The notes below the pieces were generated by a model. The model searched no databases and was not told the origin of the DNA. It worked only from the letters and a program-made list of their open reading frames with translations. Shown one piece after another: positions 1 through 8,786 of a stretch of DNA of 64,000 nucleotides. Source of the DNA: Candidatus Melainabacteria bacterium (lineage in GTDB: Bacteria; Cyanobacteriota; Vampirovibrionia; Obscuribacterales; Obscuribacteraceae); the NCBI GenBank assembly GCA_016212515.1, contig JACRFZ010000076.1, forward strand, positions 1 to 64,000, in the 5' to 3' direction. A program made the translations under genes and the position numbers. The number at the start of each line of letters is the position of its first letter. Position 1 is the stretch's first letter.

Positions 1-45
1 GCCAATAGCATTGGCCATGTCCTGTTCCAGAAGTTGAAAACTCAT
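1..45 (-). CDS. N-terminus of unidentified protein (partial)
   Basis: Reading the minus strand from position 45 gives ATG and 15 codons (MSFQLLEQDMANAIG) that run off the left edge. An AAGG ribosome-binding-like stretch sits about nine bases upstream, supporting a real start. Too little is visible to name a family. Confidence 0.4.
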   Translation of the reverse strand, partial: MSFQLLEQDMANAIG

Positions 46-149
46 CTAAATATGCCTTTTGAAAACACTCTCTTGTCGGTTATACCACAAGTCAAAAACA
101 ACATTTAACTAGGATTTTGACGGGACTTAAGTGGCTTCAATATCAGTCA

Positions 150-482
150 CTACCGGTCAGCTTTTGCCCTTGTTTCAAAGAGAATTCTGCAGGATACCGT
201 CTTTTCACTGGCGGGCAGGCAAAAACGGCAGGGGCGCATGCCCTGGGCCAGGCAGGCAGATTTGGAGGGCAGGTATTTTCGCTTGGAAAGGGCCATGATT
301 CTGCCGTAGGGACAGTCAACTTCATGAAACTTGAGAGAGATAATATTGCCGATATAGCCGTTTTCAGGAGGCTTTTCCCGCTGGGAGCGAGCGTATACGG
401 GACTTTGCCGGAAACCGGGGCAGGCCAGGGCGGCGGCTAATGCCAGGCTAAGGTTTAGAATTGGTCTGCCGTCATACTTCAC
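150..482 (-). CDS. Small secreted protein with Ada-like Cys motif
   Basis: A 110-residue protein that starts with GTG behind a good AGGGGG ribosome-binding site. Residues about 8-30 form a hydrophobic, signal-like segment. The central part (FHEVDCPYG, then SACLAQGMRPCRFC) resembles the cysteine pattern Cx..Cx..CxxC of the Ada metal-binding domain, which is also found as a stand-alone tail on secreted thermonuclease-like proteins. In Ada that fold binds zinc through four cysteines and takes up methyl groups. Here there is no methyltransferase or AraC domain, so a metal-binding or structural role is more likely than DNA repair. It is transcribed away from pncB. The family resemblance is from motif memory and the function is unknown. 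Confidence 0.55.
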   Translation of the reverse strand: MKYDGRPILNLSLALAAALACPGFRQSPVYARSQREKPPENGYIGNIISLKFHEVDCPYGRIMALSKRKYLPSKSACLAQGMRPCRFCLPASEKTVSCRILFETRAKADR

Positions 483-630
483 TTTTCCCCCTGTAGACTA
501 GTTCACACCGACGTTGTACAGACTTGCCGACTGAGACTGGCCTCTATCCCCCAGGGATATATACGTCGGGAAGACCCTTAAAGTTCAAATCGCCGCCGAT
601 AATTCAGACAATCAGATAAGAGGTCCAGCT

Positions 631-2178
631 ATGGAAACTAAAAGGGGCATGCCCAGTCAAATTTATCGACCCGGACTGGCCACCCTTACGGATCTTTATC
701 AGCTCACCATGGCTTACGGCTATTTTCAGGTGGCGGCAAGAAAGGCGCTCTCTCAGGAAGCCGTCTTTCATCTCAGCTTTCGCAATAACCCTTTTCAGGG
801 TGGTTATGCAGTCGCCTGCGGTCTGGCTTCCCTCATAGATTTAGTGCAGAACTTTTCCTTCCAGGAAGAAGATCTGGAGTTCCTGGCCGGCCTCAAAGGG
901 CGCGATGGCGCACCTATTTTCAGCAAGGAGTTTCTTGCCTATTTGAAAGGCATGAAACTGACCCTGGATATCGATGCTGTTCGCGAGGGCGAGATAGTCT
1001 TTGCTCACGAGCCTCTGGTGCGGGTGAAAGGACCGATCATTCAGTGCCAGCTTCTGGAGACGGCCCTTCTGAACTTCTTCAACTTTCAAACCCTGATTGC
1101 CACAAAAGCGGCCCGGGTTGTTTATGCCAGCCAGGGACGACAGGTCTTAGAGTTTGGTCTGCGCCGGGCTCAGGGCGTTGACGGCGCCCTGACGGCCAGT
1201 CGTGCTGCTTATCTGGGCGGCTGCCATGCCACCTCCAACGTACTGGCCGGCCGCCTCTACGGCATACCGGTCAAAGGTACCCATGCCCACAGCTGGGTCA
1301 TGTCGTTTCCCACAGAAGCGGAGGCGTTTCATGCCTATGCCGAGGCCATGCCGAACAACTGTGTTTTTCTGGTGGATACCTATGACACTCTCCATGGTGT
1401 CAAGACTGCCATCGAGCAAGGACACTGGTTGAAGGAGAACGGTCATGACCTGGTCGGTATTCGCCTTGATTCCGGCGACCTTGCTTACTTGAGCGCCGAA
1501 GCCCGGCAACTTCTTGATAGAGCCGGTTTTGCCGATGCCCAGATCATTGCTTCCAACGACCTCGACGAGCAAGTCATCGAATCTCTCATAGACCAGGGCG
1601 CCATGGTAGATGTCTGGGGCGTGGGAACCAAATTGATTACCGCTGCCGACCAGCCGGCCCTGGGCGGTGTCTACAAGCTAGCCTGTGTACGGGAATGCAA
1701 TTTGCAGGACGGAACGACTAAGCCCTGGCAATATCGCATCAAGCTTTCCGAACAGGTGGTAAAAATTTCCACTCCCGGTGTGCAGCAGGTGCGTCGCTTC
1801 TTCAGTCAGTCTGAGAGCGGCACAAAGACCTTTATTGCCGACATGATCTATGACCAGGAGAGCCAGGCTGAGCCGGAGAATCTGGTGGTGGACCCTCTCG
1901 ATTTCACCAGGCGCAAGCCCGTGGCTGCGGGCACGGCTTATGAAGAGTTACTGGTGCCGATCTTCAGGGGCGGCCGCTGTGTCTATTCCATGCCCGGACT
2001 GGAAGAGAGTAGAAGCTTCCGAGAGGAGCGTTTGCAGGGCTTCCACCGGGGTATCCTGCGCCTCCTCAATCCGCACCAGTACCCCGTGGGCATCGAGGCC
2101 GGTCTGAGCCGGGTTAAGCTGGCACTGATTATGAAAGAGCGCGGCTTCAACGGCGAAAGTCACGAAAAATTGATTTGA
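631..2178 (+). CDS. pncB: Nicotinate phosphoribosyltransferase
   Basis: Converts nicotinate and PRPP to nicotinate mononucleotide, the entry step of the Preiss-Handler NAD salvage route in the cytosol. At 515 residues it has the usual length of the long bacterial form. The N-terminal LTDLYQLTMAYGYF stretch, the central CHATSNVLAG and GTHAHSW segments (the latter holding the histidine that is phosphorylated in this family), GIRLDSGDL and the VWGVGTKLITA phosphate-binding loop are all intact. The ATG at 631 follows an AGAGG ribosome-binding site at suitable spacing. It stands alone and converges on a small minus-strand gene just downstream. No other NAD genes are visible nearby. Confidence 0.95.
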   Translation: METKRGMPSQIYRPGLATLTDLYQLTMAYGYFQVAARKALSQEAVFHLSFRNNPFQGGYAVACGLASLIDLVQNFSFQEEDLEFLAGLKGRDGAPIFSKEFLAYLKGMKLTLDIDAVREGEIVFAHEPLVRVKGPIIQCQLLETALLNFFNFQTLIATKAARVVYASQGRQVLEFGLRRAQGVDGALTASRAAYLGGCHATSNVLAGRLYGIPVKGTHAHSWVMSFPTEAEAFHAYAEAMPNNCVFLVDTYDTLHGVKTAIEQGHWLKENGHDLVGIRLDSGDLAYLSAEARQLLDRAGFADAQIIASNDLDEQVIESLIDQGAMVDVWGVGTKLITAADQPALGGVYKLACVRECNLQDGTTKPWQYRIKLSEQVVKISTPGVQQVRRFFSQSESGTKTFIADMIYDQESQAEPENLVVDPLDFTRRKPVAAGTAYEELLVPIFRGGRCVYSMPGLEESRSFREERLQGFHRGILRLLNPHQYPVGIEAGLSRVKLALIMKERGFNGESHEKLI

Positions 2179-2194
2179 ATTTCAAGCTGAAGAG

Positions 2195-2560
2195 TTAACG
2201 GCTGCGACCCCTGAGGGCTATCAATCGACCTTCATATGGGTGGTCCTGGGGTTTAGCCGTCATGCGTTCTTCGATGGCGTTCATCCAGACCGTCAGCACT
2301 TGCAGATGGGCAAGACCTTTTTCTCCCAGCTTCTCTTTATGAGCCTTCAATTGCCGGAAGTATTTGATAAGCGCCGAAAAGAGACGGAAGGATGCTTCCG
2401 AATCGGAAGTACCGAAGCAACTGAGACCAAGCTCTGGTACATAGGCGACAAAACGCTCTTTACCGTCTTTGGTCTGGCTCTGCCAGAGTTTTGCGGAGAG
2501 GAGTCCATCACTGAATGGCAGAGGGACTTCTCTCATGCCGCTTGTTTGTTTTGACTTCAT
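2195..2560 (-). CDS. Hypothetical protein, HicB-like N-terminal half
   Basis: A 121-residue cytoplasmic protein without a signal peptide. Residues about 35-70 (FVAYVPELGLSCFGTSDSEA) resemble the beta-strand/helix pattern of HicB-type or partner-less RNase-H-like antitoxin domains, in which a substrate-like strand is followed by a regularly charged helix. No HicA-like toxin lies next to it and no DNA-binding domain is obvious, so a toxin-antitoxin role is not supported. It lies 81 bases downstream of miaA on the same strand and could be read through from that operon. Family assignment is weak. Confidence 0.55.
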   Translation of the reverse strand: MKSKQTSGMREVPLPFSDGLLSAKLWQSQTKDGKERFVAYVPELGLSCFGTSDSEASFRLFSALIKYFRQLKAHKEKLGEKGLAHLQVLTVWMNAIEERMTAKPQDHPYEGRLIALRGRSR

Positions 2561-2641
2561 CGTAGGAACGAGCCAAGAGACCTTACTCTTGTTAGTATAG
2601 CTCTTAAACGGCAGGCGTCTAGACTTAGATATGTTGCTAGA

Positions 2642-3625
2642 CTACTTTTGCAGAGCCAATTTCAGAGATATTTCTTTCATACTGATCTCGAACTGCTCTT
2701 TTTCGCTGCTTTTATCTACGCATATATTGATTGCATTTTTGTTGGCGCGGAACCACATGATTTGCCGCCTGGCTAGCTGATAGTTGTGTTTTACCGCTTC
2801 TTCATGGGCGGTATCAAGATCAATTTGTCCATCCAGGAACTGCAGATATTCCTTATATGGAACGGCATTTGTCAGGGATTGGCTGCGCCCGAAACTTGAG
2901 AGCAGATGCCGGGTTTCATCCACCACACCGGCTTTCACTTGTTCTTGCAGACGATCGATGATGCGCTTTTTCAAGACCTGGCGATCATCGACATTGAGAA
3001 AAAGCCAGAGCACATCATAGGGCACATCGCTGCGCCCGGCTGCCTGTGAGAAAGGTAGACCAAGGGCCCTGCTTACCTCGATGGCTCGACTGAGGCGGAA
3101 GACATCGTTTCTCTGGATGCGCTGGAGGGAGTCCGGATCTAGTTCCTCCAGAATTTCATGCAGGGCTTCCACTCCTTTCTCGTCCACCAGTTGCTGCAGT
3201 TCGGCCCGGAGCTTCTCGTCCGGCGGCACCGCCGGTATGTTCATGCCTTCCAGCAGCACTCTTGCATATAAGCCGGTGCCGCCGCAAACAATTGGTACCT
3301 TACCCTGGGAAGTAAGGGACGAGAGAACCCTTTCTCCTTCTTCTTTGAAGTTGGCTGCCGTGTATACCTGGTCAGGATTGACCAGGTCGAGCATATGGTG
3401 TTTGATGCCGGCTTGCTCCGCCGAACTCGGCTTGGCCGTGCCGATATCCATATGGCGATAAACCGTGCGACTGTCGCAGGCCAGCACTTCCGCCGTTTTA
3501 CCGACAAGTGACTTGAGTTTTTGGCCAAGCTCGATGGCCAGCCTGGTCTTGCCTGTGCAAGTGGGACCCACTATGGCAATCACTAGGGGCTTTGCCGTGG
3601 CAATGGCAGTTTCGCTCTTTTCCAA
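2642..3625 (-). CDS. miaA: tRNA dimethylallyltransferase
   Basis: Transfers the dimethylallyl group from DMAPP to N6 of A37 in tRNAs that read codons starting with U. The P-loop GPTCTGKTRLA (residues about 20-30), the DSRTVYRHMDIGTAKP motif that binds substrate, HHMLDLVNP and GGTGLYARVLLEG are all present in the usual order. At 327 residues it is close to the family's normal length. It is the last of three tightly packed genes (sppA, YIP1-like, miaA) with a gap of only eight bases to the YIP1 gene, so it is probably cotranscribed. Confidence 0.95.
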   Translation of the reverse strand: MEKSETAIATAKPLVIAIVGPTCTGKTRLAIELGQKLKSLVGKTAEVLACDSRTVYRHMDIGTAKPSSAEQAGIKHHMLDLVNPDQVYTAANFKEEGERVLSSLTSQGKVPIVCGGTGLYARVLLEGMNIPAVPPDEKLRAELQQLVDEKGVEALHEILEELDPDSLQRIQRNDVFRLSRAIEVSRALGLPFSQAAGRSDVPYDVLWLFLNVDDRQVLKKRIIDRLQEQVKAGVVDETRHLLSSFGRSQSLTNAVPYKEYLQFLDGQIDLDTAHEEAVKHNYQLARRQIMWFRANKNAINICVDKSSEKEQFEISMKEISLKLALQK

Positions 3626-3633
3626 AATTTGAC

Positions 3634-4479
3634 CTAAGCAGCCGGTAGCAAGCGGGGCAAAATCTGTATGAACAGAGAACCGAAAGCCACCACCAGCCAG
3701 AAAATGTAGACGAAGGCGAAGAGCGGCGGTACAACGATGAGAATGAGGCTCAACTTGGGAATGGATGTGCGTAGCGAGGCCTGGAAGGTGACAAAGAGCA
3801 GGAAGAGAAACCAGAGGGCCGGCATCATGGCCAGAAGCGGAAAGAAATTACCCAGAAGCGTGCGAAAACACAGTACCGGCGCGAAGAAGATAAAGGGCAG
3901 AAAGGACCAGGCGGTGGCAATGAGGGCATTTCCCAGTTTCAGTCGACCGCGCATGAAGATGCTCAGGTAGTAGAGCACAACAGCCATGAAGAACCAGTTG
4001 AGAGCGCCCGATAGAGTGAACATGAGACCGCTGCCCACAGAGGCCTGAATGCTGTCGGCTTTGAAGCGCAACCAGCCCGTCATGGAGAGGACCATAATGA
4101 CGAAGAAGCCGGACTGAGCTATGTTTCCGGCAGTGCACGGATACTTGGTCTGGTCGCTCAGGATGAGCATGGTTTGTCTTGGTGCCACAAGAACGCCGTA
4201 GAATATGTCGGCGAAGAGGTTGAAGCTGTTCTCGTACTGGCTTTTCTTTTGCGTTTCCCCTGGGGCCGGGAGCGGTTGGGCCTCGGTCTGCGCTTGCGCC
4301 TCAGTATCTGCTTGCACCTGCGTATCCGCTTCTACTTTCCCTTCCGGCTCTCTCAAAACTTGCCGGAAGGCAAGCTCCAGTTCAAAGGGTTTTGAATCAA
4401 CAATACGCTTTTCCGGGTCCGGCAATATCTCCAGTTCAGCTTGCGTATTTTCTTCTTTGGAATTCTCTGCTTCGCTCAT
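3634..4479 (-). CDS. YIP1-family integral membrane protein
   Basis: A 281-residue protein with a charged, Gln/Glu-rich cytoplasmic N-terminus (repeated QAD/QAQTEAQ from about residue 50) and about five hydrophobic segments from residue 120 onward. The membrane part resembles the Yip1 domain: a DIFYGVLVAPRQTM motif precedes the first transmembrane helix. YIP1-domain proteins in bacteria have no settled function; in eukaryotes they act in vesicle traffic. It sits between sppA (gap 14) and miaA (gap 8), suggesting one transcript. The low-complexity N-terminus is probably disordered. Confidence 0.7.
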   Translation of the reverse strand: MSEAENSKEENTQAELEILPDPEKRIVDSKPFELELAFRQVLREPEGKVEADTQVQADTEAQAQTEAQPLPAPGETQKKSQYENSFNLFADIFYGVLVAPRQTMLILSDQTKYPCTAGNIAQSGFFVIMVLSMTGWLRFKADSIQASVGSGLMFTLSGALNWFFMAVVLYYLSIFMRGRLKLGNALIATAWSFLPFIFFAPVLCFRTLLGNFFPLLAMMPALWFLFLLFVTFQASLRTSIPKLSLILIVVPPLFAFVYIFWLVVAFGSLFIQILPRLLPAA

Positions 4480-4493
4480 TGTTACCCTTGCCT

Positions 4494-5486
4494 TTAGCGA
4501 TAAAGCCAGAGCGGTTGTCTGGTCAGGGCCGGCGACAGTTCCACCGGCACATAGGAACTCAATTCCATCTTGCCGGAAAGGGGCGGCGCTTCAGCTCCGG
4601 CGCTCTCCAGTAAGGTGGCCAGGAAGCTGTCATTGCTTACATCTTCCACCGGTAGATCGGTGGAGTTCTTGAAGCGCTCTTTGCAGAGCTTTTGCAGGAG
4701 CGCCAGGGCATCGCTGTAGGTGCCGAGTTCGTCTACCAGTTTGATGGCTTTGGCCTGCCGACCGCTATAAATGCGACCGTCGGCAATGCGCTTCACTTCT
4801 TCGATGGGCAGGGCCCGTCCTTCGGCCACCACCTGAGTGAACTGATCATAGGAGTCCATGATCAAGTCGGTGAGAATCTGCCTCTCTTCTTTGGTCATCT
4901 TGTGATAAGGGGAGGCAATGTCTTTGAAGAGTCCCGACTTGATCACTTCCGGCTCAATGCCGACCTTGTCGGCCAGAGCTTTGAAATTCATCAAGTTCAT
5001 GATCACGCCGATGCTGCCGGTCAATGTGCCGGGATTGGCCACAATCTTATCGGCGGCACAGGAAACATAGTAGCCGCCTGAGGCCGCCATGTCGCCCATG
5101 GAGACAACTACAATTTTGTTCTTCTTCTTTAGCTCTTTGACGGCTTCATAAATTTCCTGGGAAGTCGGTACGGTACCGCCGGGCGAATTGACCCTTAACA
5201 GTACCCCTTTGACTTTGTCGTTCTTTATGGCTTTGCGCAAGTCTTTCAAGGTTTCGGTGGCCGAGCCGGCTGACGATGAAAGCAAACCCGAGTCGGCCTT
5301 GTCGATGATCATGCCGGACAACTTGACCACTTGAATGCGGTCCTTAAACTTTGTCATCAGTCCGGAGCCGTTTCCGTCCTTGGCAGCCGGCGCACTGGCC
5401 AGACCCTGGGTCAGTACCGCCACCGGAATGGCAAGGACACAGAGAGTGAGGATGATCCAGACGAACCAGCGTTGATTGATGCGCAC
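4494..5486 (-). CDS. sppA: Signal peptide peptidase SppA, short form
   Basis: A membrane-anchored serine protease of family S49 that degrades leftover signal peptides. An N-terminal membrane anchor (residues about 8-28) is followed by the protease domain. The RVNSPGGTV loop and the catalytic serine in GDMAASGGYY are intact, and the KSGLFKDIASPY segment supplies the expected lysine of the Ser-Lys dyad. At 330 residues it is the single-domain 36-kDa type found in Gram-positives, archaea and cyanobacteria, not the tandem 67-kDa E. coli type. It is first in an operon with the YIP1-like gene and miaA. Confidence 0.93.
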   Translation of the reverse strand: MRINQRWFVWIILTLCVLAIPVAVLTQGLASAPAAKDGNGSGLMTKFKDRIQVVKLSGMIIDKADSGLLSSSAGSATETLKDLRKAIKNDKVKGVLLRVNSPGGTVPTSQEIYEAVKELKKKNKIVVVSMGDMAASGGYYVSCAADKIVANPGTLTGSIGVIMNLMNFKALADKVGIEPEVIKSGLFKDIASPYHKMTKEERQILTDLIMDSYDQFTQVVAEGRALPIEEVKRIADGRIYSGRQAKAIKLVDELGTYSDALALLQKLCKERFKNSTDLPVEDVSNDSFLATLLESAGAEAPPLSGKMELSSYVPVELSPALTRQPLWLYR

Positions 5487-5575
5487 CAGTATTGACCTCG
5501 GCTAAAGCTAAATTATAAATATTAGCTGATAGGGCGAGGTTCTGTATGGAATATGTATCGGCTTAATATGTGCAG

Positions 5576-6754
5576 TTACATATTAGTGCCGTCTACCGTT
5601 TTGGTCTTGCCGGCCAGGCTGCTGGTATCTTCCAGTTTTTGAATTTCTTCCTTGACTTGATTGTCAAGCTTAGATACTGCGTCGTTGCCGGCCATGTCGA
5701 TGAGATTCTGCCGGTAGCGGTGCACGTCATCCACGAGACCGTCGATGTCCCGCTGGGCTTTGCGCAGGGTGTATTGCATTTCCAATTCCTGGGCCGGCGA
5801 CTTGGCGGCCATGCCGGCCATATTGCGCAGTTCTTCCAGGTCGGTTGTGGCTCGGCTCATGTGCAAAACGTTCTTTTTGTAGCAACGATAATTATCCACA
5901 AGTTTGTCGGCCGTGCCGCGCACCATGTTGTAGAGCATGATCAGCTCGGCTTGATTCAAGGACATGCGTTCCAGTTGCTTCTTGTCCATGGCGCCGTTCA
6001 ATTGGCTGAGCATACTGGCGGCAAAGTTCTGGGCCATATAGGTGCCCTGGTTGGGTGCCACCATGCCCATGGAGCCGATGGCGCCGAACATGAGGGAACT
6101 GATGGTTTTCATCATGATGTGGGTGGCATGACCCTTGTCAGAAGTGGGGACAAGCTTTTGCACAACAAACTGAATATCGGGAGATTTTTCCAGGGTACTT
6201 TCCCAGAGGTCGGCAATTTGCTTTTTCTCGGAGTTTTCCAAAACTTCCGCTTTCTGCATGACCTCGTCCTGGGATTCAATCAGCGCCAGAGGCTGCGCGT
6301 TAATGGATTTAGCCGTATCGGATATGGAACCCTTGCCAAGCACACCGGTTTTGCCTTTGCTGTCCTTATCGCCTTTCAAATCTAGCTTAGGCAGGGCACC
6401 GCCCTTGACACCATCCTCCGGACCCTTCGGCACAAAGTCGTTTATGGTGGCTCCGGTTTTCAAGGCACCGTCTTCGCTGACATTACCTTCATCGCCGGCA
6501 TCTTTGAGCTTTAGCGGTGCCAGGCTGGGTTTCTCTTTCCCTTGCTCAGCACCATTGGTAGTGCTGCTGTTTTCTTCTACGCTCAGTTCATCATCAATAA
6601 TATCTGTGGTAGGCAGAACGAAACTTGGTTTTTTGCCGCTCGTCGGCAGGGAGATAGCGGCCGCTGAACCGGACAGCAAGACTTGAGATAAAACCAGACT
6701 GAGTGCCAGGCTTAGAGCTTTGGCTGGTTTCTCTGATTGGCGCTGAAACATCAA
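5576..6754 (-). CDS. Secreted helical protein of unknown function
   Basis: A 392-residue protein with a signal peptide (residues about 10-35, ending near GSAAA). Residues 40-170 are acidic and low in complexity. Residues 175-390 are predicted mostly helical with heptad-like spacing and a Met-rich stretch (SSLMFGAIGSMGMVAPNQG) that could be a short hydrophobic hairpin. It ends in NLIDMAGNDAVSKLD and a charged coil. I do not recognise the family. Two consecutive ATGs begin the gene (6754 and 6751). It has its own upstream space and is 89 bases from the start of sppA, so it may be transcribed first or separately. Confidence 0.65.
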   Translation of the reverse strand: MMFQRQSEKPAKALSLALSLVLSQVLLSGSAAAISLPTSGKKPSFVLPTTDIIDDELSVEENSSTTNGAEQGKEKPSLAPLKLKDAGDEGNVSEDGALKTGATINDFVPKGPEDGVKGGALPKLDLKGDKDSKGKTGVLGKGSISDTAKSINAQPLALIESQDEVMQKAEVLENSEKKQIADLWESTLEKSPDIQFVVQKLVPTSDKGHATHIMMKTISSLMFGAIGSMGMVAPNQGTYMAQNFAASMLSQLNGAMDKKQLERMSLNQAELIMLYNMVRGTADKLVDNYRCYKKNVLHMSRATTDLEELRNMAGMAAKSPAQELEMQYTLRKAQRDIDGLVDDVHRYRQNLIDMAGNDAVSKLDNQVKEEIQKLEDTSSLAGKTKTVDGTNM

Positions 6755-7061
6755 TACTGTTTCCTTCGTGGCTGTCGTAAGTGCACTGACTTCTAATAGA
6801 ACCGATTGGTTTGATTAGAAGTGCCCGGCAATTAATTTGTTCCGTTGTCTGAGGCAATGTCCTGAAAGTATATAAGGAATCACTGTCAGAGAATGGCTCA
6901 AGAGCGGGCTGTCCCCTCGGGCATTAACTAGCCCTAAGGCAGCCTCTGCACCGTAGTCAATATACCATGCTCGGATCTCTTTGAAAGTTACCTTTTGTCA
7001 ATATCTGTTTGCCTTTACGGAATATTGACGGCGGTTTGCTGAATTATCTTTAAGGCTGGTG
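6755..7061. other. Intergenic region, nothing recognised
   Basis: A stretch of 307 bases between two minus-strand genes. It must hold the promoter of the secreted protein ending at 5576, but I see no RNA gene, strong hairpin or convincing promoter pair. Confidence 0.4.
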
Positions 7062-8786
7062 CTAGCTCGGTCGGGCCCCTTTGGAGGCCATCATGATGGC
7101 TCCGATAAGCGCCACTGTGGATGTGAGCTGGTCGGCAATCATTGATGTTTGCGTCATGGGATCACCTTTGAAATAAGAGAAGATGAACCAGGCTTTAGCA
7201 ATCAATGCTACGCCGATAAGCGCCATTGCCATTGGTGCCATGGAGTTGGGCGCGCCGCCGCTGCCCTTTGCCCCGTAAGAAAAATCTTCATCATCGGCAT
7301 CGACTTGCATATCGGAACTGCGGCGGGATGCGCGGGGACCAGTGCGGCGATCACCGAGGGCGCGACGATCAGAGGGACCGACAAAGTCGTCAGGCTCATC
7401 TGCAGACAGTAGACGGGAGCGCACTTTCTCCGGCTGTTTGGGGGGAGCGGGGGCTGGCGGTGGTGGAGGTGGCGCCGGTGCAGGCCCCGGCACCGGGGCC
7501 GGTGCGCCGGCCATGGGGGTGGGGGCTGGCTCTCTGGCCGGTTCCAGTTGAATGAGGGTGTGCTCCGGCATTCGGTAATTACTGTTGGTGGGCTTGGGGG
7601 CCGGCTGCGGCTGATAACGTGGCGGGGCCTGGGGCATCTGGGGCAGTTGGGTGGAAGATGCGCCGGGACTGGCGCTGAACTGTGAGCCGGGCACACCATA
7701 ATCATAGGATGGCTGGGGCTGAATATGAGCCTGGGGGGTCGGTAAGGGCGCCGGCAGGGGAGAGGGCGCCGGCGCCTGAGCCGGTGCCGGTTTCATTGTT
7801 TCGGGCTGAATATTTTCCCGATCGGGTTCCGGTTTCGGCGGTGCCTTGGGCTTTTCATGCCTTGGGGCGCGGACTGCCAGAAGGGGTGAGCGAAGAGCAT
7901 TTTCGTCCGGCTCGTCATCAGAATCGTCTTCATCGTCCGAATAGTCGTCAAATTCGTCGCCGCTGCCGCCTAGTATGGGTGAACGCAAACGTCCGGGGCG
8001 GGAATTGCTGGTGCCGTGATTGCGGCCTCTATCTATAGCCGGCATTTCTTCGAAGTCGCCGTCATCCCCGCCCAGGAGCGGTGAACGCAGACCCTTGGCC
8101 GGTTTGCCGTGATTGACGGGCGCTTCGTCGTCACTCTGGGGCAAGTCGTGGCTTCTATGGGGAAATTCGATATGGCTTTTGCCGGCGGCGCCGCCGCCTC
8201 CTCCGCCTCCCAGTATGGGGGAGCGCAGCCCGCCTTTACGGGAGGACGCCGGAGGATTGGTGCCAAATTGTTCGTCGTCTTCGTCGAAATCCTCGCTGCC
8301 GCCCAGCATGGGAGAACGGAGTCCCCCTTTGCCTTTGCCTTTGCGGATGGTCGGCGCCGGCTCATCGTCAAAGTCGTCGACCGGGCCTCCTCCCAGTATG
8401 GGGGAACGAAGCCCGCCTCTGCCTTTGGGACGATCGCTCTCATCCGCTTTGCCGCCCAGAATGGGAGAGCGCAGCCCACGCCCACTACGTTTCTGGGGTT
8501 CGGACTGGGGTTCATCCTCTTCGAAATCATCATCTTCGCCGCCTCCCAGCATGGGAGAACGTAAACCCTTTTTATTCTTGCGTTTGTTCAGGGTTTGCGC
8601 TTCCGGCTCTTCATCGGGCAGGTCATCGGCACCGCCCAGAATAGGTGAATGTAGCTTCGGTCTGGGTTTGACAGGGGACGGCTCAGGTATTGCCGCCGTC
8701 ATCGGTTTTGCCAGTCTGCCGCCGCACTCTCTGCAAAACTGCGCCGCATCCTCGTTAACTACCTGGCAAATATCACACTGGATCAC
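7062..8786 (-). CDS. Zinc-ribbon protein with LRSPILGG repeats and membrane tail
   Basis: A 574-residue protein built of four parts. Residues 1-25 are a zinc ribbon (CDICQ and CRECG). Residues about 45-310 carry nine copies of an LRSPILGG-like octapeptide spaced 20-35 residues apart by acidic or Gly-rich linkers. Residues 310-470 are Pro/Ala-rich and disordered. A last RSRLLSADEPDD motif then leads to two hydrophobic helices (about 515-570). The repeated Arg-Ser-Pro suggests short linear docking or phosphorylation sites rather than a fold. I do not know the family. It diverges from the secreted VirB10-like gene upstream of the TonB cluster. The linkers differ from copy to copy, so the repeat is under selection at the motif. 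Confidence 0.75.
   Translation of the reverse strand: MIQCDICQVVNEDAAQFCRECGGRLAKPMTAAIPEPSPVKPRPKLHSPILGGADDLPDEEPEAQTLNKRKNKKGLRSPMLGGGEDDDFEEDEPQSEPQKRSGRGLRSPILGGKADESDRPKGRGGLRSPILGGGPVDDFDDEPAPTIRKGKGKGGLRSPMLGGSEDFDEDDEQFGTNPPASSRKGGLRSPILGGGGGGGAAGKSHIEFPHRSHDLPQSDDEAPVNHGKPAKGLRSPLLGGDDGDFEEMPAIDRGRNHGTSNSRPGRLRSPILGGSGDEFDDYSDDEDDSDDEPDENALRSPLLAVRAPRHEKPKAPPKPEPDRENIQPETMKPAPAQAPAPSPLPAPLPTPQAHIQPQPSYDYGVPGSQFSASPGASSTQLPQMPQAPPRYQPQPAPKPTNSNYRMPEHTLIQLEPAREPAPTPMAGAPAPVPGPAPAPPPPPPAPAPPKQPEKVRSRLLSADEPDDFVGPSDRRALGDRRTGPRASRRSSDMQVDADDEDFSYGAKGSGGAPNSMAPMAMALIGVALIAKAWFIFSYFKGDPMTQTSMIADQLTSTVALIGAIMMASKGARPS
7870..8665 (-). repeat. Nine LRSPILGG-type coding repeats
   Basis: Within the zinc-ribbon protein gene, an eight-codon motif recurs nine times, with variants LHSPILGG (first), LRSPMLGG, LRSPLLGG and a terminal LRSPLLAV. 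At DNA level the copies read roughly CCCAGTATGGGGGAGCG on the plus strand and vary at third positions, so this is a protein repeat and not a DNA-level iteron or CRISPR. Confidence 0.8.

Noticed and set aside
523-600. tRNA-like GTTCAAATC at about 583-591
   Set aside because: The flanking five bases do not pair as a T-stem and no acceptor or anticodon stem can be drawn.
5570-6385. 271-codon plus-strand ORF opposite the secreted helical gene
   Set aside because: It lies wholly antisense to a gene with a signal peptide and coherent composition. Its product is His/Gly/Phe-rich in the way typical of a shadow frame, and it has no ribosome-binding site.
7870-8665. Possible CRISPR or iteron array from the recurring CCCAGTATGGG-like DNA
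   Set aside because: Copies vary at third codon positions, spacing is irregular and they code for a conserved octapeptide; this is a protein repeat.
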